Of a stretch of DNA of 64,000 nt, positions 22,880 through 33,114 are shown one piece after another. A program made the position numbers and the translations under genes. Source of the stretch: Halichoerus grypus (lineage: Eukaryota; Chordata; Mammalia; Carnivora; Phocidae); contig NC_135715.1 in the NCBI RefSeq assembly GCF_964656455.1, positions 82,562,414-82,626,413 of the forward strand. Reading direction: 5' to 3'. Under the pieces are notes generated by a model that was not told the origin of the DNA, ran no database searches, and saw only the letters and a program-made list of their open reading frames with translations. Numbering within the stretch: the stretch's first letter is position 1; each line of letters starts with the position of its first letter.

Positions 22880-23260
22880 AGTACACATATCTCCAGTCAT
22901 CCGCTGACAGATACTTAGGTTGTCTCCGTTTCTTGGCCATTGTGAGTAATGCCACGGTGATCAAGGGATTGCAGGTATCTCTTCAAGACCCTGTTTTTAT
23001 TTCCTTCACATACATACCCAGAAGAGGAATTGCTAGATCATAAGGCAGTTTCATTCTTCATTTTTTGAGGAACTTCATCCTGTTTTCCACGATGGTTGTA
23101 CCAACAGTGTACAAGTGTTCCCCTTTGTTCACATCCTCATGAATACTCATTAGCTCTTGTCTTTGGTATAAGAGCCATCCTAACAGGTTGCATATGTCAT
23201 TGTGGTTTTGATTTATATTTCCCTGATGAGTAGTGACATTGAGTCCCCCTATTCAGATAC
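22880..23260 (-). mobile_element. Antisense LINE-1 fragment
   Basis: Reverse-complement L1 3' text includes 'ttggccattgtgagtaatgc', 'gaggaattgctagatcataag' and 'ttttgatttatatttccctgatg'. It is diverged and lies inside the segment bracketed by the 47-bp repeats. Confidence 0.75.
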
Positions 23261-23608
23261 CCATAGATCATTTCATGTCTTCTTGGGGAGAAAGTCAGGT
23301 CAGGTCAGTAAAGGGTTGATTTGGACTATGGTTCCTGAAAAAGCAATTACTAACGTTGGGAGACATAAATATTTCTAGGCAATTGTGATTTTTGACAGCA
23401 AAGTTGTCTTTAAATGGTTTCCAGTGCATTCTGAGCTGTACCTTTTATATCAGCTCAATTATTCTAGAAACAAACAAGTGATAAACTTTGAAAACTGCTC
23501 CTCAGAACTTGATGAATATGTTTATACTATGTGTAGAATATTTACCAAATGCTTTTTACACTTTTATACCAATAGGAAGTATGCTGAAAAACATAGGCAG
23601 ACAAAAGG

Positions 23609-23655
23609 ACACTACACCTCGAGGGGAACAGAGTGATCGATGTGAGCTCTGAAGT
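23609..23655 (+). repeat. 47-bp direct repeat, right copy
   Basis: Perfect copy of 22768-22814. The pair brackets 794 bases that include an antisense L1 fragment. It is longer than a usual L1 or SINE target-site duplication. Confidence 0.95.
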
Positions 23656-23874
23656 CTTATTTTCGACGGCTGCACTTAGGAAATTGAACTGAGAGGACTG
23701 TCCCACATTTGAGAGGCTATAATTGTGGTCAAAAGGAAAAGCAAAATGTGTTCATTATTATTATTATGAATATGTAAGGTATAAACACTCATTTACCTTT
23801 TAAGCAGAAAATGTGTTCCTTCTAATAGAATAATTCCTGACTATAAATAAGAAAACCAAATTAACCATTTTTTA

Positions 23875-23990
23875 TATCTATCATCTATCATCTATCTATC
23901 TATCTATCTATCATCTATCTATCATCTGTCTATCTATAAATCATCTATCATTATCTATCTATCTATCTGTCATCTATCTATCATCAATCT
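23875..23990 (+). repeat. (TCTA)n / (TCATCTA)n microsatellite
   Basis: Tandem 'tcta' units interspersed with 'tcatcta', followed by a short CT-rich run to about 24010. Confidence 0.92.
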
Positions 23991-24026
23991 CCCTCCCTCT
24001 CTCTCCCTCTAAGAAACATTTACCTA

Positions 24027-24238
24027 GGGGCACCTGGGTGGCTCAGTTGTTAAGCGTCTGCCTTCGGCTCAGGTCATGATCCCAGGGTCCTGGGATCAGG
24101 CCCCGCATCGGGCTCCCTGCTCCGTGGGAAGCCTGTTTCTCCCTCTTCCACTCCCCCTGCTTGTGTTCCCTCTCTCACTGTGTCTCTCTGTCAAATAAAT
24201 AAATAAAATCTTAAAAAAAAAAAAAAAAAAAAGAAAGA
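24027..24238 (+). mobile_element. Can-SINE, full length, with target-site duplication
   Basis: Complete element from 'ggggcacctgggtggctcag' to 'aaataaataaaatctt' and poly-A. The flanking 16-bp repeat 'aagaaacatttaccta' lies at 24011-24026 and 24239-24254. It has the young caniform-type sequence. Confidence 0.96.
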
Positions 24239-24254
24239 AAGAAACATTTACCTA

Positions 24255-26795
24255 CCTAACTCAGAAAAGAACATAAATTACCATCCAGGAATTGTGAAAA
24301 GTAAGCCATCAGCTTCTTCATGGTGCATGGAGAATTTGAGGATAAAAGGTATTTTCCCTGTAAATAGCTCCCCAGGTGTCCAGAGAGATCATTAAAAAGC
24401 AGACACTTCCCAGGACACAAAAGAGGATCCAGGGCTCATGGTTGGAAACGTCACATAAATGTGTCACCTGTCTTATCTCCGTCCTGCCATTGAGGAAAGC
24501 ACACAGAGACAGCTTCCTAGGCCAGGATCTCAGCGCTGCCCCATCCCAGGGATGAGCCTTCTCACAGCCCTGGTTTTGCTCACCATGACAGCTGATGCGG
24601 GGCCCTCCTCTGGAGACAGCACTTACAAGCTCTCTCCACTGTGGACTGTTTATAGAAGCGACTCTCTCCTTGTCACCTTCCCTTCTCACTCAGACTACCC
24701 TGGCACAGCTAGAAAAGTAGGATCTGTTCCCACAAGGCCATGTGGGCTCTTGCTAAGGGAGCCCCCTGAGGACACTGAGAGAAGGGACAGGGAGAGCCAC
24801 AGGGGGTGATACAGTCACGGGGTGTCAATGTCCTGACCTTTCAGAGCCTTTAACCCACTTCTGCATTAGAGTTTACCGCAGAGTCAAAGCGAATGCCTGC
24901 CGGGCCAGGAGCCCTCTTGTACCTTCGGCCACATCACAGTCCCTGCACCCCGGCCTGGAAGCAATTGATTTCTTGGCTGGGAGCATTAAGCGGAGCTCTG
25001 AATGTATGTCCAATGCTTGAGGTCTGCAAAAGCCACCCTGGCACAAGTCACTTCGTATCACACGGGCAATAGACCCTGTGACCGACCTTTCCATTGAATT
25101 TATCTTTGAATCCTTATCTTTAAGTTCTATAAGCTTTATAGGCACAGGCTTTGTCATTTCACCTGGACCCTCTGCCTTTGGAAAGGAAAACAAGGAGTGG
25201 TGTCTCCCCCAGTTAGAACGGCTGGGCCCCCCACTGATCCCCTGACCAGCAACTGGATCCCGACTAGACATTCTGAAAGTCTGTCGCGACAGCGATGGCT
25301 GAGTCCCCAGCAGTGAATCCTGGCAAGCTGGAAGGGAGCATGCTTGGAAATGTCTGCAGCACTTCCGCTGGTGTGTAGACACTGGCATGCAAGCAAAGAT
25401 TCCATAGCCAGCTCTCCAGAACGAAATGGATCTATGAAAAATATGTGTCGTTACTTGTAATACTTGCTGTATATACTTACAAAGACGTTATACATTCGAA
25501 GGGGACAGACCTCTCAATTTATTAATAGTAAGGTAGATTCAGTTTGTTATACATAACATATAGATAGCTCAGAATTTATACATAATAATAATAGCAACAT
25601 ATATAATATTCTGTTGTAAATCCCATGTAGCCAATAAGCTGTTGTTGAGTTTTTACCCAATTTTGCATATGAATGCAACCTATGGTTCTGATTCAACCAT
25701 AATCTGACAAATGGTGCTGCATCGTAATTCACTCTTTCTGCAATGAATGTATTGTCATTACATCTGTATGTGATCTACTGAGAAACGATTTCTAATGCTC
25801 ATACAAATGAAGTCAATGAACTGAAACCCCTTTGAACTCTGTTACTACATGTGTGAGAACTTCACGGCTTGTTGACATGAGTGACTCCTTTGCTGTTTTA
25901 AAATGTACCTGGGATTAGTTTTAGTCAAGTCTGGTGAGACATACAGGCACGGAAAAGATTGTTATGAAGGAAGAAGTTTATACGTGCAGATCCCTAGAAA
26001 TAGGAGGCATGGAACACCACACAGAGCCACATGGGGAAGCACCAGCCTCCTTCAGGAGACAGGGCTACAAGGGAAGATAGCAAACCTTGGTCGTCATTCT
26101 GAGTAGACATAAAATGAGACAAATTGCGGTTTGAGTTTTCCTTTCAGATCATGCATATGTATGAAACACGTTGCATCTGAATGGACTTTGTGTGCCCTGT
26201 CAGGGTCAGTATCTTCCTCCACAAAACAAAATCTGAGACTGCTGGATTGAAAAATGTCACTTACTCACCCCAGAAACTCCTAGAAATCCATCATCTCCAG
26301 AGTATAGTTTCCATGCCATCTGCAGGGAGGCTCTAAGGATTAAGAGTCACTACCTGGTGGGCTCCATGGGTGAATGCAGCACTCAGAGCCTAGGGCTGGA
26401 CCTTATGAGGAAAGACTTCTGAGGGCAGAAGGAAGACACTAGGCGCATGAGACCATGGCACAGATGAAGGGGCTAAGGTTTCCAGATCAGAGACTCGGTA
26501 GAGTATCACCACCTGAGCCCGACCATGTCTGGCTGACGTCCCTTCCCCATTATTGGTGCTCCTCTGAGCGGGGATGAGGCCAGATATGAGGCTGCGGCTG
26601 GCATGAGCACCACCTGGGGGTCTCCCTACAAGACTGCAGTAGGCCTTCCTTCTCCTCTCTTGTCTTCTCCAACTACCCGTGTGCCAGGACAGGTACTTTC
26701 TTCCATGACTTCAGCAATTTCACCGACAGAAGCAGGCGAGAGGCAGAGAAGCGAAGTCAGGTCTCCAAAGATTGGCCCAGAAACGCATTCACCCT
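24255..26795. other. No gene recognised
   Basis: Single-copy-looking sequence between SINE and L1. Open frames up to 171 codons (24873-25388, minus strand) show no recognisable domains or exon borders. Confidence 0.45.
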
Positions 26796-26799
26796 TTTT

Positions 26800-27010
26800 C
26801 AGTTAGGTAGTTTGCAAATATTTTCTCCCACTCAGTATGTTGTCTTTTCAATGTGTTGATGATCGGTGATTTCCTTTGCTGTGCAGAAGCTTTTTAGTTT
26901 GGTGTAGTCCCAGCTGTTCATTTTGCTTTGTAGCTTTTGCTTCTGGTGTTAAATCCAAAAATCAGTATCAAGAACGATATCAAGAAACACTCTTCCAAAA
27001 ACATTGTGTG
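26800..27010 (-). mobile_element. Antisense LINE-1 fragment
   Basis: 'gtttgcaaatattttctccc' and 'gctgtgcagaagctttttag' are reverse-complement L1 ORF2 text. It continues after a short SINE-derived interruption at 27070-27165. Confidence 0.82.
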
Positions 27011-27069
27011 TTAAGGTGAACAAATGAATAGAGATATTCTGACACCTCTGTGCTCCATAGTTTTAATAG

Positions 27070-27165
27070 ATTCTTGGCTGGCTCAGCAGGCACAGCATCT
27101 GACTCTTGATCTCAGAATCTTTAGTTCAAGCCCCGTTTTGGTCATGGAACCCATTAAAAAAAGGG
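27070..27165 (+). mobile_element. Can-SINE head fragment
   Basis: 'cttggctggctcagcaggc', 'gcatctgactcttgatctc' and 'agttcaagccccg' followed by an A/G-rich end. It is truncated and diverged and splits the antisense L1. Confidence 0.7.
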
Positions 27166-27174
27166 GGGTTGTTA

Positions 27175-27990
27175 AGAGCATTCTGCCCCATTTTCATCTA
27201 GGCATTTTATGGGTGTAGCTCTTTTGTTGAAGTCTGCTACCTTTTGACGTCCTTTTTGTGGATGGGGTTGGACAGGCATCCAGTTGCATTCCTTTGCTTG
27301 CAGCTGCCCAGTGTTTCCAACACCACTTATTGTGCAGACTGTTGCTCCCCTATTTTATATTCTTGGAGTTTTGTTGTAAATTAATTGACGAATTAATTGT
27401 TGATTTCTTTCTGGGCTTTGCAGTCTGTTCCATTGATCTGTGTGTCTGTCTGTATGTCAATACCATACCGTTTTGATTTCTACAACTTTGTAATACACTT
27501 TGACATCAGAAAGCATGATGCTTCCAGTTTTGTTCTTTCACAAGATGGCTTTGGTTACTCAGGGCTTTCTGAGGTACTATTCACTTTGTAGGATTATTTG
27601 TTCTATTTCTGAAAATGCCATTACATGTTGGTAGGGTAAGCACTGAATGTTTAGATTGCTTTACGTAATGTGGACCTTTTGATTACATATATTCTTGGGA
27701 TCCATTAGCGTGGGAAGCCTTCTGACTTAATTCTGTCTTCCTCAAATTCTTTCACTAATGATTTATGGTTTTCAGTATACAGGTCTTTCACCTCTTGATG
27801 AAAATAATTCCTAAGGATTTTATTCTTTTTCAGTGATTATAAATTAAAAATGATTTTCATAATTTCTCTCTATGATAGCTTCTTATTGGTGTATAGAGAT
27901 GAAACTCATTTTTATATGTTGAATCTGTGTCCTTAAGTTTTACTGAATTCATCTGTTAGTTCTATGAGTAATTTTATAGAGTCATTAGGG
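27175..27990 (-). mobile_element. Antisense LINE-1 ORF2 fragment
   Basis: 'tttccaacaccacttattg', 'ttccattgatctgtgtgtc', 'taccataccgttttgatt' and 'tactgaattcatctgttag' are hallmark reverse-complement L1 reverse-transcriptase/C-terminal text. All frames are broken. Confidence 0.88.
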
Positions 27991-28503
27991 GTTCAATATA
28001 TCATATCATGTTCCCCTAATAAGTGAAAAATTAACTGGGAATATAAGTTGATGCCATGTAACTTAGAAGAAAGGATACAGATATGCTCAGTGATAGTTTT
28101 CAATTTCTCTAAAATGTTTTGTGATTAATGTAATCAAAGGAATCCATAAATATGGCTTGTTTTAATGTACTGTTTTCTTTAAGCCGGATGTACAGAGCTG
28201 TGGCGTGGACCAATTATTCCCAATACTTTCCCAACCTACACCCTGTGCGCTTTGGGAGGCCTACACGGTTCTCTCTACTTTCTGCTCTGGAAACCAGTGT
28301 CTGACTCAGCTGCTCAGAAAATACTTCTCGAAATAGTGCACTTGGGAAGAAGCCTATTTCTTCATAGATCGCCTAGAAACGCTGAATTGTACAGAATTGT
28401 TTTTGATCTCTCCGGGAATCCTTGAAGATGTCCCAGGTGGAATGTGGCTTGTTTCACAGACAGATCAGGGAGCCCCGCTGCGCTCCTGCAGTGCCTCCTG
28501 TGG

Positions 28504-28517
28504 CCACCAGAGGGGGG
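28504..28517 (+). promoter_or_regulatory. CTCF-like motif, forward
   Basis: CCACCAGAGGGGGG matches 13 of 14 positions of the core consensus CCASYAGRKGGCRS (G instead of C at position 12). Occupancy cannot be judged from sequence. Confidence 0.45.
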
Positions 28518-28729
28518 TGTGTGCTCTCAACAAGGACCCTGCTCTGAGACTCCACAGAAGACACAAGTGAATCTCCTCTGGGACTTCCTTTACAATCAGG
28601 CAATTGCTTCCGGATGATTTATTCTAAAGTCTTTGGGATCTACTGACAACTCCGTACAAGTAACAACCTAAGGTACTACAGTGACTAAATCGTGTCCCTT
28701 CTTACACGTGCAGATACAGGAAATTATAA

Positions 28730-28950
28730 ATGAATGAATGAAGGTGGACCTTCACCTCACGTGAGACAGAAAATGAACCCCAAATGGATCACAGACCTAA
28801 ATTTAAGAGCTAAAGCTATAGACCTCAGAGAAGAAAGCATTAGAAGAACTCTCCCTCACCTTAGATTTGGCATCTGTTTCTCAAGGATGACCCCAGAATC
28901 AACAAGTGGAAGAACAGAGACATGGGTAAATTGGTCCCCAACAGGACTGT
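28730..28950 (+). mobile_element. Sense LINE-1 ORF2 3' fragment
   Basis: 'aaatggatcacagacctaaat' and 'agagctaaagctatagac' are sense L1 text close to the ORF2 end. It is short and frame-broken. Confidence 0.75.
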
Positions 28951-29040
28951 CTGTCCTCTTGGCTCCCCATGTGCTCCAGGCTCCAGGCAGGACCTGTACC
29001 AGTCATTTCTTTCTACAACCCATGTAGCAGTAGCCGTTAC

Positions 29041-29165
29041 GTTCTCCGTTTTAGGGATGGGGTCTGTAGCTTCAGAGCCCCGCCTGGCGTCACCCAGCTA
29101 CCAAGAGGCTGAGCAGGGGCTAGAACTGCTGACTCTCTGCCATTGGACTCTGTGCTCCATCGAAA
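29041..29165 (-). repeat. MIR fragment, antisense
   Basis: 'cacccagctaccaagaggctgagc' region and 'ctagaactgctgactctctg' match the reverse complement of MIR. Confidence 0.55.
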
Positions 29166-29424
29166 CGGCTCCTCCCTGGAACTCAGGTGTGCAAACTCCA
29201 CATCCAAACCCTGAGGCCTGGGGACCTCACTGAACTCAGGGGGCAGTGGTGCCCGCTCTGACTGGGGCTGGGCCTGGGCCTGTTGTCTGACGACGGCAGG
29301 CCTTGGCCCTGAGGCTCTCCCAGTACCAGCCAGCCTTCATCTGGGCAGGAGGAGGTTTCTCCCTGGCACCAGGCACAAAGGTTCATGTAACCTCAGACCT
29401 GAGAAGTCCCTTCTGAAGCATCTG

Positions 29425-29650
29425 GATGCAGCCTTCTTGTCAGGTGGGGCCCCCAGGGGTGGCAGGAACCTGGAGTCAAATCCTGCCTCAGCCTCACTGT
29501 GGAGCACGGAAGTCAGAAGTTCCTTAAAGCCTGGATTCCCTTATTAGTCAAAAGGGGACAGCATTTCTACCTTCCGCGTGGAATTGTTATTGGGATTGAC
29601 TGACATGATTCATGTTCTCAAAAGACACTCAGTAATCCTTAGCTGTACCT
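29425..29650 (+). repeat. MIR fragment, sense
   Basis: 'cctggagtcaaatcctgcctc' and the downstream 'aaaaggggacagcatttctacc' follow the MIR consensus order. Confidence 0.6.
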
Positions 29651-31483
29651 GTTTAAGTTAGCCCACTGTGAGCCCACTGGGGCCATGGGCTCTGGGCTTC
29701 GGCCTCACTCTGTCCCCTCTGCCCGGCAAGCCCAGCTCCCCCGGATTCAATTGTCCTTCCAGAAAGCCTTCATCACTTCCACTATGGGTGACAGGTCCCT
29801 CAGTTGGGATCCCACAACACTGGTGCTCACCCATCAGACCCAGGCGAGCCCTGGGACTGGACATCACCCAGAGCTTGTGTCCTGGGCATGGACAATCCCC
29901 AGTGTGGACACTGGCAGCCTGGAGCTCCCTGAACTGTCACCTGCTTTGGGAACAAATGTTGGGGTGCCTTGAGATGGGGCTCTGTCCCTCCATAGCAGAC
30001 AAAATGAGCTGCCCTCAGCTCCATCATGCCTGTCCCCCATCTGTCCCCACCGTGTAATCATTGGTACATGGCAACTCGGGCCTCCTTGGCTGCCAGGATC
30101 CCAGAGGCTTTTGGTGGTTGGTGTTGAAAGTATTTTCTGGAGGTGAATTTGGTTTTGATGGAAACCTCGGGAGGATGAAGCCTGGCCACCCCCTACAAGC
30201 CCACACAGAGCCTGTGCCCCTGACCAATACGGCAGCGCCCCAGCCTGTGGCAGCCCTCCCCCTCATGCTCAGAGCTCTCCTCTCTCTCCTGCTCCCCATC
30301 CAATGGTGTTTTTCTCTCTTCCTGCAGGGAGAGCCCCCAGTGTTCTCTCTCTGAGGATCTGTCTTCTGTGCCTGGGGAGCTCCATCTTGTGGCAGAGAGG
30401 ACAGGGGTGACTGACCATGGCCTCCCATACAGGTTCAGGTGAAGTGGACTCCCCCTCACCTGCCGCTGGGGGAGGACAGGGGTCTCCCCCTTCTCCTCAC
30501 ATGGTGTCTTGAGCAGGAAGTGCAGCCCCCTCTCTCGCACAAGCTGAACTTGAGGGACACCACGGTTGGGGCAGGCAGGGGCAGGGGGTCACTGCTGGAG
30601 GAGCCTGAGGGCTGTGGAGGGGCTATGCCCAGTGCCAAAGCCCCTGGCTGAGGCTCAGTCCATCCTGCAGCTCCCATAGGCACCCAGTGTGCTTTCTAAA
30701 GGTCTCTCGTGCTCACAGAGGTACCAGTGGTTCTCGCTGTCGCCACTAATCCTACATCCGGATGAACGCATGTCTGTAACTCACTGACCCGCGCTGCCAT
30801 CCGAGGTTCCTCCCTGAGACGATGGGCTCCAGCCAGGATGGCCAGGGCGCAAGCAGACAGGAGGGGCCCGACATGCAGCCCTCTGCTGCCTGGAGCACGG
30901 CCTGGTTGCTCGAGTTAGAAGCTGAGTTATGGCGCAGGAGGGGCTGGAGTGGCTGGGGCGCGTCCCGGGACGGGCCTGCGTGAGGTGTGTCCCAGGACTC
31001 GGGGCAGGGATGCTTGTGGGGGAGGACCCCTGAGGGGGGTGTGGGCAGGCTCTTCCCTGCTCTGTGGGTCACTGCCAGGGACCCTGATGGCCTCACTGCT
31101 GGCTTGTCCTCCTCATGATTTCAGGGCTCATCTCGAGTCTCCGGGGTCCCTCCTTTCCCAAACAAGGCGCCACCTTAATAAAGAGAGCATAGATAGAGGA
31201 GTCTGCGGCCAATACTCCAGAAATGTGGCTCAAGGGGGTTCCATTTGTTCCTCTAGGAATCAGTCCTAAAGAAACAGAGATTTATGGCACGGATGTACTT
31301 TTCAGTGTAATTCTGAGAGGCAAATCCGTATAAATGGCTCAACTGTTCAACAGCTGGGGCAGCTGAGGAAATGCTCTGTGGCCACTGAGAATGCCCCAGG
31401 GGACAGGAGTGACAGTGTCTGTCCACTGTGGGGACGTCAGGTAGATCAAGAGCCCAGCCCTGGAACCCCCCTGCCCCACCATG

Positions 31484-31527
<44 letters not shown>

Positions 31528-32160
31528 CACTCAGAGGGAAAGGACTAGAAGATGGACTCATGTGTTAAGGGTGATTATTTCTTGGGAGAAGGAATGTGTC
31601 TTCTTTTCTTCATATTCAAATGATTATTTTACTAAATAAACATAATCTGGCTAATACCTAAAGAACTATTTACTTTAGTACCAAATATATTAGTAGTAAA
31701 TGGGAAGATTTCATGTGAGATTTTAACATTTTTATAATATGCACATTACAATAGGATAAACGTGGTCTATCCAGGAAAATGAAAGAATTTAAAGGTGTCT
31801 CAAGGACCCAGACATTTCTCTTGTGGTTTCTGCCTTTCGAGGCATCCTTATAAATGGGAACCTATCCCACATAATGAAAAGACTTCATTTTGCGGCTTCC
31901 CAGAATCTTTGCATTGTCAGGAACATTCCTTTGTAATAAAAATGTTATTTTTATAAAAAATGGAAAAACATTATGAATCACTCTTCTGTTCTGTAACCAG
32001 ACACAAAAGGCCATATTGTAGGATTCCAGGCACAGGAAAATCCCAGAACAGGTAAACAACAGAGACAGGGAGAAGAGCAGTGGTCTCTGTGATGGGAATG
32101 TTCTAGAAGTGAATGGTTGAGCAACACTCTGAGTGTACCTCATGGCACCTGGATATACAA
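29651..32160. other. No gene recognised; includes (CA)n
   Basis: GC-rich single-copy-looking DNA downstream of both convergent genes. I searched the minus strand here for the CDC25 (RasGEF) catalytic exons expected after a RalGDS REM domain and found nothing resembling them. A (CA)n microsatellite sits at 31485-31526. Confidence 0.5.
31485..31526 (+). repeat. (CA)n microsatellite
   Basis: About 21 uninterrupted CA dinucleotides. Confidence 0.97.
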
Positions 32161-32176
32161 TTGAAAAGGATCAGAG

Positions 32177-32393
32177 GGGCACCTGGGTGGCTCCAGTCCT
32201 TAAGCTTCTGCCTTCTGCTCAGGTCATGATCCCAGGATCCTGGGACTGAGCCCCCATCAGGCTCCCTGCTCAGCGGGAAGCCTGCTTCTCCTGCTCCCTC
32301 TGCCCCTGCTTGTGTTCCCTCTCTCGCTGTGTCTCTCCCTGTCAAATAAATAAATAAAAACTTTATAAAAAAAAAAGAAAGAAAGAAAGAAAA
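32177..32393 (+). mobile_element. Can-SINE, first of a tandem pair
   Basis: Full element with A-rich (gaaa)n tail. The target sequence 'gaaaaggatcagag' stands at 32163-32176 and 32394-32407. Confidence 0.95.
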
Positions 32394-32409
32394 GAAAAGG
32401 ATCAGAGTA

Positions 32410-32621
32410 GGGGCGCCTGGGTGGCTCAGTTGTTAAGCTTCTGCCTTCGGCTCAGGTCATGATCCCAGGGTCCTGGGATCCAGCCCCACATCAGGCTGCC
32501 TGCTCAGCGGGAAGCCTGCTTCTCCTCTCCCACTCCCCCTGCTTGTGTTCCTGCTGTCGCTCTCTCTCTCTCTCTCTCTGTCAAATCAATAAATAAAATC
32601 TTTATTAAAAAAAAAGGAAAA
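32410..32621 (+). mobile_element. Can-SINE, second of a tandem pair
   Basis: Full element with a (tc)n run before the tail. The target 'gaaaaggatcagagta' stands at 32394-32409 and 32622-32637, so two SINEs entered the same target site in the same orientation. It lies just beyond the stop codon of the RalGDS-like gene, in antisense to it. Confidence 0.95.
32601..32606 (-). other. Possible polyadenylation signal supplied by a SINE
   Basis: TTTATT on the + strand gives AATAAA on the minus strand, 63 bases beyond the RalGDS-like stop codon, inside the A-rich tail of an antisense Can-SINE. It is the nearest canonical signal for that gene. Confidence 0.4.
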
Positions 32622-32668
32622 GAAAAGGATCAGAGTAAAATTTTATGTAAACTCAGATTCTACTTCAT

Positions 32669-33114
32669 TTAACGAACAAAGTACAGGAAGCCATTATACA
32701 GGTGCATACAGACCACAAACACTACAAAGAATGCAGTGACAGGGGAGGGGAAGCCGTCCTTCGGGGCTGTAGCCAGCACGAGCTGCTGCTCGGGGGCCGG
32801 GGCTGGTTGCTCCACTGAGGCAGGGGCCTGCTCGGGCCCGGCGGCGACCCCAGGACCAGGGCCTGGACCCTGCTCGACCTCCGGGTCGGGCATCGGTGCG
32901 GGTGGCTCTTCCAGCGCAGGAGCGTGAACGAGCGCTCTGACTAGCACCTGCGCCGGCGCCCGCGGGGCAGGGGGCGCCCCTGCTCTCCCTAGTGGCTGAG
33001 CCCCCGCAGCAGGGACGGGCTCGGCCCGCGGGGGCTCTGAGGCGACAGCAGGGGCCACAGCGCGAGCTGGGCCCAGTTCTTGCGCTCCTTCCGGATCTCG
33101 CTCCGGGGCTGGTG
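32669..33114 (-). CDS. RalGDS-like exon e (Pro/Ala/Glu-rich linker, hydrophobic end)
   Basis: Acceptor tcttggagctacag. It encodes 147 residues: APERDPEGAQELGPA, then a Pro/Ala/Glu-rich stretch with PGPGPG and PAPAPEQQ, then FPSPVTAFFVVFVVCM and TAA at 32671-32669. The shift from linker to hydrophobic residues is abrupt, as if a different sequence was joined after the linker or a splice donor was lost. Confidence 0.65.

Noticed and set aside
23881..23990. Considered as a CRISPR-like array because of repeated blocks
   Set aside because: It is a tetranucleotide microsatellite in a mammalian genome.
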